From Huiozyma naganishii CBS 8797 (lineage: Eukaryota > Ascomycota > Saccharomycetes > Saccharomycetales > Saccharomycetaceae): a stretch of DNA of 64,000 bases. The notes beneath the pieces were generated by a model. The model saw only the letters and a program-made list of their open reading frames with translations, was not told where the DNA came from and searched no databases. The stretch lies in the NCBI RefSeq assembly GCF_000348985.1, contig NC_035929.1:1-64000 (forward strand), read 5' to 3'. The translations under genes were made by a program, and so were the position numbers. Position 1 is the first letter of the stretch. Each line of letters begins with the position of its first letter. Positions 10,513-19,223 of the stretch are shown here, piece after piece.

Positions 10513-10706
10513 TGTAAAAGCTTAAGTATGTAAGGACTCTGATATTGTGTATTTACGCCGTATACGTAAAGTATGTAGTTATATCAGCTGTACTTGCTTG
10601 TCTAAGACTGATAGATATCGGGTTTATAATAGTTCACAGTACTGTATTAGATAGGGTAGCGGGTCATGAGTTCATTCCCAAAGGGAGTTCCAAATTTATC
10701 CTCACA
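10513..10706 (+). repeat. Solo-LTR-like element, copy B (internally deleted)
   Basis: Starts TGTAAAAGC, contains 'TTTACGCCGTATACGTA' and 'AGTTATATCAGCTGTACTTGCTTG', then jumps to 'AGTTCACAGTACTGTATTAGATAGGG' and ends TTATCCTCACA. About 130 bp of the middle present in copy A is missing. Flanks GTTTC (10508-10512) and GTTTT (10707-10711) differ at one base and may be a decayed 5-bp target-site duplication, the best such evidence in the family here. Confidence 0.65.
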
Positions 10707-10804
10707 GTTTTAGAAGTTGAATATTTAAAAGTACTACAATTGTTAAAAGCTTAACATATGCTCCGAAACCAACCACAGATACAGGGATAGCTGCCATGTT
10801 TTGT

Positions 10805-12874
10805 TCACACGGTACCCAGTAACATAATGGCAAGCACAGCAGTCCAAGATAGACTAGGCCTGAAGACAGATCCACTGCTGCCATAGACCGAAACTCCCGC
10901 CATTGTAGCAGTCTTGGGTGTGACACTGGGTTCAACAGACATGACTTGTAATGTTGTCAGAGAATTTGACGCTCTAGTAGTTGTAGTTGTCGTTGTGACG
11001 TGAGAAATACCCGTGTTTTGCTGGTCGTTTGTTTCTGCGATTCTTGTTTTCCCACTTCCATTTGGATGAGCCGACTGTTCCGCAGCATTGGCACCACCAC
11101 CCAAATGTTGACTGCTATAGGTTGAGTTATTTGTCAGGATTCCACAGTCCGCTGTACATGTAGAAACAATGGTAGTTGTGTGTAACTCTCCACCCATGTG
11201 TGCTGGGGTAGAACCGACAGGGAACGTTGTGCGCGTGGCAACAAGTTCGCCGTTGGCATTGCTGGTGATGTAGTCACAAACAACCACAGTAGATGTCACT
11301 TTGGCGTACTCGAGTGTGGTTTCCGTTGTCGTCTTGAACAGTGCGCCTGTTTGCGAGCTTTCGGTTGGTTTCTCTGTTCCTGCTGTTGACATGACCAGAC
11401 CACCTGTCCTCGATTTGTCCGTGGAGTGTTCAATTACCGTTGTCGACTTGGGCACGTCTGTTCCTGTTCTTGACTTCTCAATGGGGTGTTCCGTTTGTGT
11501 TTCCTGCATGGAAGTGGTGGTTTTAACTGACGATGTCGCCGAAACAGTGCTGTTACTGTATCCGGGATGCATCGATCTGTGTCCGGACTCACTGGAACTG
11601 CTTGCAGCAGAGCGGTGTGACGAAGGAGTAGTTGACGCACTCCCACTGGACGAGTGGAGTCTCGACGATGCAACACTGCTGCTTACTGCCGAACTGCGGG
11701 ATGAATGAGATGCAGAAGAACTCGCACTGGAGGAGCGGTGGGTTGATGGATTTGCACTAATAGAAGTCGACAATGTCGTCGACTNNNACACAGTGCTCCC
11801 AACCCCGCAGGTTCCGTTCTCTTCGTTTCTGGAATAAGAGGTGACGTATTCTATTGTTAGTGTACCATTCAGGACTTCTGTTGTCGTTTTCAGTTGTGGG
11901 ATAGGGGAGAACGAACCGTTGAACAGTAATGCAGGGTATAAAGATGATACTCCTGAATCAATAAATGTGATATTTTTTTGTAGTAAGTTGCATGGTGAAA
12001 TCAAACTATCCAGATCCATTAACCTAAAGGTTGTGTCCTCAATCTCAGCAATCACTGTTCCACTTTGTACAGTTGCATGCAAAGCTGAACCTGAAGCGTA
12101 ATCAAAAAGAACTATCGAACTGTTTAGTCCATGCACAGTAACATTGGAATCCCCGTAAGAAGATGCGTATACAGCCGAGTCTTTCAAGACGACATTTTGA
12201 GTATCCGAAATATTCATGTTATAGAGGGATAAAACTCCATTTATTGCTTCTATTGTTCCAGATCCTTGAAATCGTCCCATGATAGTAATCGTATTTTTGC
12301 TGTCAGTATCCACTGTCGTCGCATTAAATAGCGGGGTTTCACTATTTGCAGTTATTAGCCCATTGTTCACAAATGGAGCGTCGTTTGTATTTAATATAGC
12401 AAACCCCACTGCTGAGGTTTTATCAGTGCCTTCAACGGTTATTGTGCGCTCATTCCTGAAACTTTGTGAATCCTGGCTCAGGTAAGCAGTCTGCGCACCT
12501 TTTATACTCCTTAGGTATAGGTGCCCTGAGCTAAGAAAGGTTTTGAAATATAAAAAGAGGGTGTTGGGAGAATAGAGCTCTGCTGTACCGGTAATGTTGA
12601 CTGATGAGGCAGTAGCATCAAATAGTGAATTACCGCAATTGTTCGAATAAACGACCAGATTACCGTAGACGTTCAAGTCTTTTTTGAACATAAAACGTCC
12701 GTCAGTCAGGGTTAACGTGGCACCCTTCTCAATCGTGACGGTACCGCTGAATACACGATCTCCGCTTAACGTAGTGTTATCAGTCACAATCATCCCATTG
12801 CTTACTGCCTGGGCGAGAACTGTGGGTAACAGAGAGGCAATTGCCAGTAACACTATTTTGAAGTTTCCGAGCAT
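10805..12874 (-). CDS. GPI-anchored adhesin-like cell wall protein
   Basis: About 689 residues, cell surface. Signal peptide 1-22 (ends 'TVLAQ'), Hyphal_reg_CWP-like domain about 23-335, then a short linker ('STVxxSTTLST') with three N bases at 11785-11787. A Ser-rich stalk (about 370-430) follows, then three diverged copies of a roughly 24-residue unit with core 'EKSRTG'/'DKSRTG'/'ESSQTG'. A Cys-bearing block ('VVVCDY', 'STCTADCG') precedes a C-terminal GPI signal ('GSSGS' followed by a hydrophobic tail to the end). Related proteins mediate adhesion and wall architecture in yeasts. Its 5' region and promoter are duplicated at 1-1200. It is short for the family, whose stalks often exceed 500 residues. 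TATA box at 12941-12947. The N bases leave two residues unknown but the frame stays open. Start is the first ATG before the signal peptide. Confidence 0.88.
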   Translation of the reverse strand: MLGNFKIVLLAIASLLPTVLAQAVSNGMIVTDNTTLSGDRVFSGTVTIEKGATLTLTDGRFMFKKDLNVYGNLVVYSNNCGNSLFDATASSVNITGTAELYSPNTLFLYFKTFLSSGHLYLRSIKGAQTAYLSQDSQSFRNERTITVEGTDKTSAVGFAILNTNDAPFVNNGLITANSETPLFNATTVDTDSKNTITIMGRFQGSGTIEAINGVLSLYNMNISDTQNVVLKDSAVYASSYGDSNVTVHGLNSSIVLFDYASGSALHATVQSGTVIAEIEDTTFRLMDLDSLISPCNLLQKNITFIDSGVSSLYPALLFNGSFSPIPQLKTTTEVLNGTLTIEYVTSYSRNEENGTCGVGSTVXXSTTLSTSISANPSTHRSSSASSSASHSSRSSAVSSSVASSRLHSSSGSASTTPSSHRSAASSSSESGHRSMHPGYSNSTVSATSSVKTTTSMQETQTEHPIEKSRTGTDVPKSTTVIEHSTDKSRTGGLVMSTAGTEKPTESSQTGALFKTTTETTLEYAKVTSTVVVCDYITSNANGELVATRTTFPVGSTPAHMGGELHTTTIVSTCTADCGILTNNSTYSSQHLGGGANAAEQSAHPNGSGKTRIAETNDQQNTGISHVTTTTTTTRASNSLTTLQVMSVEPSVTPKTATMAGVSVYGSSGSVFRPSLSWTAVLAIMLLGTV
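11785..11787. other. Three undetermined bases (NNN)
   Basis: Assembly ambiguity inside the adhesin-like gene at the junction between ligand domain and Ser-rich stalk. Three Ns keep the frame. They may be unresolved bases or a placeholder for a longer unresolved repeat, so stalk length is not certain. Confidence 0.95.
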
Positions 12875-12940
12875 ATTGGGGGTATGATCCGTTGGTATTT
12901 CAACAAGCGATGGAGAATGAAATGTACCATATTTCCCTGA

Positions 12941-12947
12941 TTATATA
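12941..12947 (-). promoter_or_regulatory. TATA box of GPI adhesin-like gene
   Basis: TATATAA on the minus strand about 70 bases upstream of ATG 12874, shared in place with the disabled paralogue. Confidence 0.55.
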
Positions 12948-13603
12948 AAAATTGGGAGGGGATATCCCACCCCATCCAAACTACCTCGTCCCGTGGGATC
13001 ATACGATTTGTTAAGCACTCGGCAAACCTACGTCTTTCTCCCCGCAGGAAAATACAGCGATCTGAACAAGGAACTGGCATTCCTCCTTTGTACGTTATTT
13101 TCTTCCTCATCTCGGTCCCAGAAGGGAAACACAGTCCCGTTCTGGAAATAAACAACATTTTTGGTTTCCTCCCAGTGAAACGGCGCAGGACCCAGAAGGC
13201 ACAGCAGATGCACTCAGAGAAATAATCAGCAGCATGCATCGCCAACAGGTGGCGGGAGTTGTCTCGAGTGCTGAACTGTTCAGTTAGCTGATTTTTTTGA
13301 AGGTTCTCACCCAGATCTATTTGTTTGGGGGGAACGCACTACGCAAAATTACCTTCGAGATCTACCGAACATTCTACATGTACACCTGAAATGCTGGTCT
13401 GGACAAAAACATAACCAGCTGTTCTATTTTCCCCGTATTGAATTTTTTATCTCTCCAGTGTGCTCAGTTTGATTATTCCCAAGTCCTGGTGCGTTGCATT
13501 ATTAGGCAAACCGTCAGCCCTAATCTCAAACTCGCTGAAAAAATGGCAAATTTGGTCACACGATAGATTCTCTCCAGAATGGAAGAAAGTATCAAAATAA
13601 GCC
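12948..13603. other. Adhesin upstream region, duplicated at 737-1200
   Basis: Shares long stretches with 737-1200 in the same orientation. The present copy holds roughly 170-180 extra bases (about 13260-13430) not seen in the other. Short ORFs here are not conserved in frame between copies and are not annotated. Confidence 0.6.
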
Positions 13604-13942
13604 TGTATGGATAAGTTGTGGCACTCCCATTGAAAATGGACCCGTACTCTGTTATCCCAAGAAATACAGTATTGCGATATACTATAACTTCTACACGGGA
13701 GGAGACCCACTTGGGACATGCGATTGGCCCGTTATTCGGCATATATATATATATAAGCCGCAATGTATCTGCACCGAAATCTTTCAGAACTGCCTCTAAA
13801 TCCAAGACCCAACGAAAAGAGACCAAACTGAGGCAAGCAAGTACAACTGATATAACTCGTATAACTACGTATACGGCAAAAGTACGAATATCAATCAGTC
13901 GTTACACATATCTTTCAGTCACAATCCAGTTTGGCTCCTAAA
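13604..13942 (-). repeat. Solo-LTR-like element, copy E
   Basis: Full-length inverted member, about 339 bp. Read on the minus strand it carries 'TTGCCGTATACGTAGTTATACGAGTTATATCAG', the mid-element 'TTCGGTGCAGATACATTGCGG', a (TA)n expansion near 13741-13756, 'AATACTGTATTTC' and 'CACAACTTATCC'. No matching target-site duplication was seen. Confidence 0.65.
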
Positions 13943-14844
13943 AGTGGAAACCGTAGTTCAATTTGAACTTCAAGACATCTGTTTCTCAGGAAGGACTATA
14001 AATATTATCTATGATTGTTCGAAACACAATATCATTTGGAGCTTTTATTTCATGAACCGTCCTTTCAGATTGTAACTTCAAAAAATGCTGAAGCTAAAAA
14101 ATTCTGAGCTGCAATGAACCCCCATAGTTTTTTTCAGTTTCATTTGCATTAATTCCGTGTGTCCTCCTTAAACAAAACAGCCTGCAAAAACTTCGGACCC
14201 CATCATCATCACTGATTGTGCTCAATTCAACCGTAATCTGGACCAGTAAGCTCTAAGCAAGTAAATGACACGTTTTCGAGTACGAGATCTTGACAACTAC
14301 GGCTGGTTTTTTCTTTGGTAGTCTCCATTCTCCAATATATGTTTTATTTTCTAATATACACCACACCCACACCCACACAATATACTGCTTCAGATTAGAC
14401 CTTTTTAGAAATGTTCATTTATAGTAGTCCTAAGATTTATCAAGTAAAAGGACAACCCCATCTTTCAGTTCTTCAATAAAATAAATAAGTTTATTTGCTC
14501 ATTACTAATTCAACACACATCAATAAATGATTCCCAATTCATCAGTCTTACTCCGGAACTTCACCTCTAAAACTCCAACCATTGTTCTCAGGAACGACCT
14601 TTACTCTGGAAAAATGAGGGTATTAAAGGTTCGAACTACTAATTTCTTTTCAGAGAGGTGAGCAGAACTCTGAAACTGAGTTTTACACATTGATGATGCC
14701 TGGAAAATAATCTAGGATATTATGCTGTGCGTTATTCAGTTAGGACGGAAGTCAGTCATACCACTGCAGGCATGCTAGAAATTGTGTTGTTTCCATAAAC
14801 TTACACATATTTTAATTCATTAAATGTAGATATAAGATGCATCG
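13943..14844. other. Boundary between subtelomere-like region and core genes
   Basis: About 900 AT-rich bases with no gene. It contains the C1-3A tract at 14358-14379. The rest is the 3' flank of PAN3. Confidence 0.55.
14358..14379 (+). repeat. Interstitial telomere-like C1-3A tract
   Basis: 'ACACCACACCCACACCCACA' plus CA: 22 bases of the C-rich telomeric type known from Saccharomyces, close to the Rap1 consensus ACACCCRYACAYM. It lies about 0.5 kb beyond the 3' end of PAN3, at the edge of the gene-poor left region. It may be a Rap1 site or a relic of a telomere-healing event; a chance CA-rich tract is possible. Confidence 0.45.
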
Positions 14845-16866
14845 CTAGGTCATGGATCTGAAAGTCGAGTCTATTAAGTCTTTCAGTTCTTTGTAGCTTA
14901 TAATGATGCAGTTCATGTTATCCGATGTGGCTAACATTATCTTTTCTTGAGCCCCAGCATCCAGTTTGTTTAAGCATCTTAGAATATGGGTGAGGTCTAC
15001 GATAGCTTTGCCACTTTCATCCATTTGATGGAATACAAAATCGTAAAATAGAATAATAGGGAATTTTTCACCTGATTCTGACCAATTGATATCTATTCTC
15101 GATTCGGTTCTACCAAATATGCAATTCATTTTACACATTAGTCTGAACAGTCGGGCATTTTCCAGCTCCCTTGCCAGGATTTTTTCCGTATACTCTGCGT
15201 ATGTTTTCATAGAGTCAAAAACAGTAAATATCTTGTCGATGAAAAGACTGCTCAAGTCAGAAATATTTTTATTTTGGTTTGCGGTATCCTTCAAATATGT
15301 CAATACTTTTTTGAATTTGTCATCAACGGGCAACGAATCTATTGTCTGCAGGTTACCTTCGGTACCGTTGTTTATGCATGAAGAGAGGCGAATTAGTAGG
15401 TTTCCCAGTTGTTCAAAGTCCTTGTTTCGTTCTGTATGCATGTCCTCATGGTTCTCGTGATTGGCCACATCAGAAGCCCCCACACCGGACACTTTAATCA
15501 TTCCCGGATTCCCAGTGACAATAACTTTCTCCCAATTCAAGCATTTGTTCAGCACCAGACCCACTTCATGTGCAGACTTCATTGCACTTATCAATTGTAC
15601 AAGGTACGACCATAGGTAATCCTGAGTAATTGGCAAAAAAGGGAATCGAATGAAGTGTGTTTCGTATAGCGAGACCGCGTTTGGGTAGTAGTCGTAAACG
15701 AGGCACAAGGAAGTGTCTCCAAATTTTGTCGTAGTAAAGAGGTCCCTCAGCTGCACTACATTGGAGGATTGTAGCTTAGACCAGTTTTGGAACGTTTTCG
15801 TGATAGTGCTTGGATCACTGATACTGATGTCATGAATTCTGCGTAGAACGTATAATTTCCCATCAACGTTGGAGAAAACTTTAAACAGGGAGTTTACGTG
15901 GCCACTGTATCTATCTGTCTCCCCTTTCTTTTCGTGGAAGTCTAGTGGTACAAGTCCAAAATAATCCTGGACTATCACCGGTAACGACCCCCCCGCTGGG
16001 AATATTTGCAAAGACGCCAAATTTCTCTTCACCAAATCTTCGCGCAAATCGTTTGGGATGAAAAGATCTTCTGGTTTTCTTTCGTTTGGTTTCAAAGGTA
16101 GTTTCAATTGTGGTGGAGCCTCTGGTGCGTATAAGTGATACTGTAGGATAGAATGTGGTGGTGGATATATACTTGGGAAATTTAACTTGGTCACTTCAGG
16201 GTCTCCCAGTGGCGGTGGCATTATAATTGGAGATTCCGATATCCCACCGGTCATTGACTGTGCAGATATTGTAGGAGTGAAGGACATATTATTCAATTGG
16301 CTGGACATTCCGTGGGTAATACCTATATCACTCTCCAAAATGTTTGTGTTGGAAAGCGGTTGAGTCGAATGGGGCAACGGTGTAAAGAAGTCGGCCTTGT
16401 AGGCATCGAAATTCGGCGTGAACGGTGCCTGGGGTTGTGGTTGGTGTTGCTGAGTCTGCGGCTGGGGTTGTGATGAAACATTATCACCAAACACCTGCTG
16501 TGGACCTCCGTTGATGGACCTGTTACTGCCTCCATTGGACATTGGCTTAAAACTGGCTGAAGCCTTGGCATTGAATTTAGCAGAGACAGGGGTACTGTTT
16601 CTTGGTGGGATGGTGATGGATGGCCGTGATGCCGAGGTTGGCGAGGAATCCATTTTTGCATCGAGGGAAGTTGTAGCAATGACAGTTTTCTTGGGTGGTG
16701 GAGAATCTCCCATCACGGCACGGTTCCCATTGGCAGTCTCATCTGTATCGCCATCATGTTTGAAGGGACAACCTTCCTTCTGCTTCTTACAAAATCCATA
16801 TATGATCACATTCCTACAGGGAACGTCTCTAGCCCAATCTGCATTGATTTTATCGATAACGGGCAT
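14845..16866 (-). CDS. PAN3: PAN2-PAN3 deadenylase regulatory subunit Pan3
   Basis: 673 residues, cytoplasmic. Pan3 recruits the Pan2 nuclease to poly(A)-binding protein for initial poly(A) trimming. Visible: N-terminal CCCH zinc finger (C17, C26, C33, H37, spacing C-x8-C-x6-C-x3-H), a long Pro/Gln/Ser-rich disordered region (about 50-250), then the pseudokinase domain (about 290-560, e.g. 'YVLRRIHD', 'LVYDYYPNA') and a C-terminal coiled-coil/knob ending in a 'LKDLIDSTFRSMT' tail. Length matches the family (679 in S. cerevisiae). Synteny PAN3-URA6-YKL023W-CDC16 supports orthology to YKL025C. The ATG places the zinc finger at the N terminus as in relatives. Confidence 0.95.
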   Translation of the reverse strand: MPVIDKINADWARDVPCRNVIIYGFCKKQKEGCPFKHDGDTDETANGNRAVMGDSPPPKKTVIATTSLDAKMDSSPTSASRPSITIPPRNSTPVSAKFNAKASASFKPMSNGGSNRSINGGPQQVFGDNVSSQPQPQTQQHQPQPQAPFTPNFDAYKADFFTPLPHSTQPLSNTNILESDIGITHGMSSQLNNMSFTPTISAQSMTGGISESPIIMPPPLGDPEVTKLNFPSIYPPPHSILQYHLYAPEAPPQLKLPLKPNERKPEDLFIPNDLREDLVKRNLASLQIFPAGGSLPVIVQDYFGLVPLDFHEKKGETDRYSGHVNSLFKVFSNVDGKLYVLRRIHDISISDPSTITKTFQNWSKLQSSNVVQLRDLFTTTKFGDTSLCLVYDYYPNAVSLYETHFIRFPFLPITQDYLWSYLVQLISAMKSAHEVGLVLNKCLNWEKVIVTGNPGMIKVSGVGASDVANHENHEDMHTERNKDFEQLGNLLIRLSSCINNGTEGNLQTIDSLPVDDKFKKVLTYLKDTANQNKNISDLSSLFIDKIFTVFDSMKTYAEYTEKILARELENARLFRLMCKMNCIFGRTESRIDINWSESGEKFPIILFYDFVFHQMDESGKAIVDLTHILRCLNKLDAGAQEKIMLATSDNMNCIIISYKELKDLIDSTFRSMT

Positions 16867-17245
16867 GCGAAGTTTGCACTGGGTGAAGGAGAAAGAGAAC
16901 GGAACACCTATAATATGTGGGAAAGAAAGAACGATAAAAAAAATAAAGAAGAAAAGAAGGCAACAGTACTTTGGAGGTGTGTAAGTGTGTGTTTGTGTTG
17001 ATACGCCAGTCCCCTTTCTTGATTATAGCATATGCTGAATGATCCAAGAAAAGAAAACACCCTGTTACCAAATAATCGCACAGAACCTGGTTGGTACTTT
17101 ACTCTCTTTCCTTCTCTCTATCACACCCCTCTGTGTACAATAAGCGGAACGGATTTCGCTGTTTTGTCGATATATAATTCTTTCAATTTTCCGTTAGGAT
17201 ATCGTTATCTACGGCAACTGTAAAAAAAAAGCTTGGCTTCCCGGT

Positions 17246-17251
17246 CACGTG
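17246..17251. promoter_or_regulatory. CACGTG (Cbf1/Pho4-type) site
   Basis: GTCACGTG context, matching the Cbf1 preference RTCACRTG, about 50 bases from a TATATAA at 17294. Target gene (PAN3 or the SDR) is not clear. Confidence 0.4.
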
Positions 17252-18018
17252 GCGAGAAAGACGGCATCTCGGTGGCCGGGGCCTTCTCCGGATTATATAA
17301 CACCGGTTTCCGTCTCTGGTTGTAACCCCGACGCATAAGAGGACGGGGCTAAAACAACGACAAATAGGGGGTCGGGAAAATGGGGAACAGAACAAAGCCT
17401 CATCCCCCGATAGAGATGTGTTTGATGTAGTAATCACCAGATATTCAGATTTGAGTCTTTTTGTGTGTTTTTGCATATGTACAATTGGGCACCTTCCTCT
17501 ATATCTATTTGCCTACGCGTTATTGTCAGGGTGGAATTCTGCAGCAAGTGGCTCTTTCTTTGAGTCACGCAGCCTACATTTCCTCTTTGGGAAGCGGGCT
17601 GCGCAGGCCCCGTTCGCCCGAGTGGGCACCGTACAGTCTCGAGCACGAAGGCAGAGTATGTGCGTGAGGCACCCTCTGCGATGGGTATATGTATGTGCCT
17701 GTGGCCCTGTTGGAACTCACTTTCGTGCATTTTAACCCCAGTTTAGTATTCAATGAGGTAGAGCTGTCTCTTCTTTGTAGAGTTTTATGCATTTTTTCAT
17801 GCTCTCGATTTTTAGTTTTTATTAGTATGTGTATTCTTGCCCAATTATGCATGCAATGCATAAAGTTAGAACCACATATTCAAGTTCTCTATTGCTACTT
17901 CGTTGAAGTTTTTGCATAATTACAACATCAGCTATCAGCATGCTGACGGCAGTGTGCAAGGGGTTCCTGTTTCTGGCTTTTTTTTCTTTTTTCTTTTTTT
18001 CTTCTTCGAGCTGAAGAT

Positions 18019-18025
18019 TATATAA
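18019..18025 (+). promoter_or_regulatory. TATA box of NRE1-like gene
   Basis: TATATAA 165 bases upstream of ATG 18189. The leader that follows carries a CAAA repeat (about 18155-18180) ending in AAAAATG, a favourable yeast start context. Confidence 0.55.
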
Positions 18026-18188
18026 GATGTAGCTGGTACCCTTGGCATTTCTCTATTCAATCCATTCCACATCTTATTCCTTGTTACTTCTAAGTTACAA
18101 AAATAACCAACAGTCTCAGTATCGTAACAGACATTAGAACATCAACCAATCAAAACAAACAAACAAACAAACAAATAAACAAGCAAAA

Positions 18189-18953
18189 ATGCCAGGTAAA
18201 TCCATCATTGTCACAGGTGTCTCGAAGGGTATCGGGAAGTCCATCGTAGACAGAATCTTTTCCCTAGACAAAGAAGCCAAGGTGTACGGTATTGCCAGAT
18301 CCGAGGCCCCATTGAAGGAATTGCAGGCCACCTACGCCGGCAGATTCCAGTACGTGGTCGGCGATGTCACTGACAACGCCAAAGTTACCGAATTGGTGGA
18401 ATTGGCAGTGAAAGATTCTGGGAAACTGGACTCTCTAGTTGCCAACGCTGGTGTGCTAGACCCAGTCCAGGATGTGCACAACATTGACGTCAATGGGTGG
18501 AAGAAACTGTACGACATCAACTTCTTCTCCATTGTCTCGTTGGTCGGGATCGCTGTTCCTCACTTGGAAAAGACCCAGGGTAACGTCATATTCGTCTCCT
18601 CAGACGCCTCCGACACATACTTCTCTAACTGGGGGGCCTACGGTTCCTCAAAGGCAGCTTTGAACCATTTCGCTATGACTGTCGCCAAGGAGGCCAAGGG
18701 TGTCAAGTGTCTAGCTGTGGCCCCAGGGATCGTCGACACCTCCATGCAAGTCAACATCAGAGAGAATGCCGGTAAGAACATGTCCAAGGAACACCACGAA
18801 ATGTTCAAGAGCTTAAAGGCAGACAACAAGCTGTTGACAAGTGAAATCCCAGCCAACGTTTACTCGCAACTTGCCTTGAAGGGGATCCCAGAAGGTATCA
18901 ACGGTTCCTACATCAGTTTTGATGCGCCTGCTTTGAAAGAGTACCAGTTCTAG
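18189..18953 (+). CDS. NRE1: Short-chain dehydrogenase, NRE1/IRC24 type
   Basis: 254 residues. Short-chain dehydrogenase/reductase close to S. cerevisiae YIR035C (Nre1) and YIR036C (Irc24, a benzil reductase); the physiological substrate is unclear. Visible: NADP-binding 'VTGVSKGIGKSI' (9-20), 'VVGDVTD', 'LVANAGVL' (about 84-91), the catalytic set Ser at 'VFVSSDAS'-like and Y-x3-K in 'WGAYGSSKAALNHF' (about 150-163), then 'AVAPGIVDT'. Length matches the family (254). In S. cerevisiae these genes lie beside LYS1 and MGA2 on chromosome IX, whereas here the gene sits among YKL orthologues, so it belongs to the ancestral order of both. Which of NRE1 or IRC24 is the closer relative needs a tree. 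Confidence 0.88.
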   Translation: MPGKSIIVTGVSKGIGKSIVDRIFSLDKEAKVYGIARSEAPLKELQATYAGRFQYVVGDVTDNAKVTELVELAVKDSGKLDSLVANAGVLDPVQDVHNIDVNGWKKLYDINFFSIVSLVGIAVPHLEKTQGNVIFVSSDASDTYFSNWGAYGSSKAALNHFAMTVAKEAKGVKCLAVAPGIVDTSMQVNIRENAGKNMSKEHHEMFKSLKADNKLLTSEIPANVYSQLALKGIPEGINGSYISFDAPALKEYQF

Positions 18954-19223
18954 ATGAGTTTGGTCTACATAACGTAACGGATCCCTTTATAAATAATTAA
19001 ATAGAATATTTCTCGATAGTACAATGTACATGGAAGATACTTACTGTTGCAGCATTTTTCATTGAAGCTCTCGTCTCTCTATACGTTGTCGATGTGCTCC
19101 AATGCTACGCAAAAATATGTATGGCATTTACTTTTTTAGGCCCGTTTTAAGGAACGGGCATATCTGCTATCTATATTTCATCTAATTTTTCCTTTTGGGA
19201 AAGAGTGATGGGCGGGATGAAAG

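Larger units (their letters stand above)
16867..18188. other. Long divergent promoter region, no gene seen
   Basis: 1.3 kb between PAN3 and the SDR gene. It holds a GC-rich block at 17230-17360 with CACGTG, CGG/CCG clusters and TATATAA at 17294-17300, a TGAGTCA (Gcn4-type) near 17561, and T-rich tracts before the SDR TATA box. The GPX1/HYR1-type gene that neighbours PAN3 in S. cerevisiae is not present. Confidence 0.55.

Noticed and set aside
14560..14660. GGTTCGAACTAC as a tRNA B box
   Set aside because: No A box at the correct distance and no cloverleaf could be folded by eye.
17160..18100. Relic of the GPX1/HYR1 gene expected beside PAN3
   Set aside because: No peroxidase-like motif in any frame of the gap.
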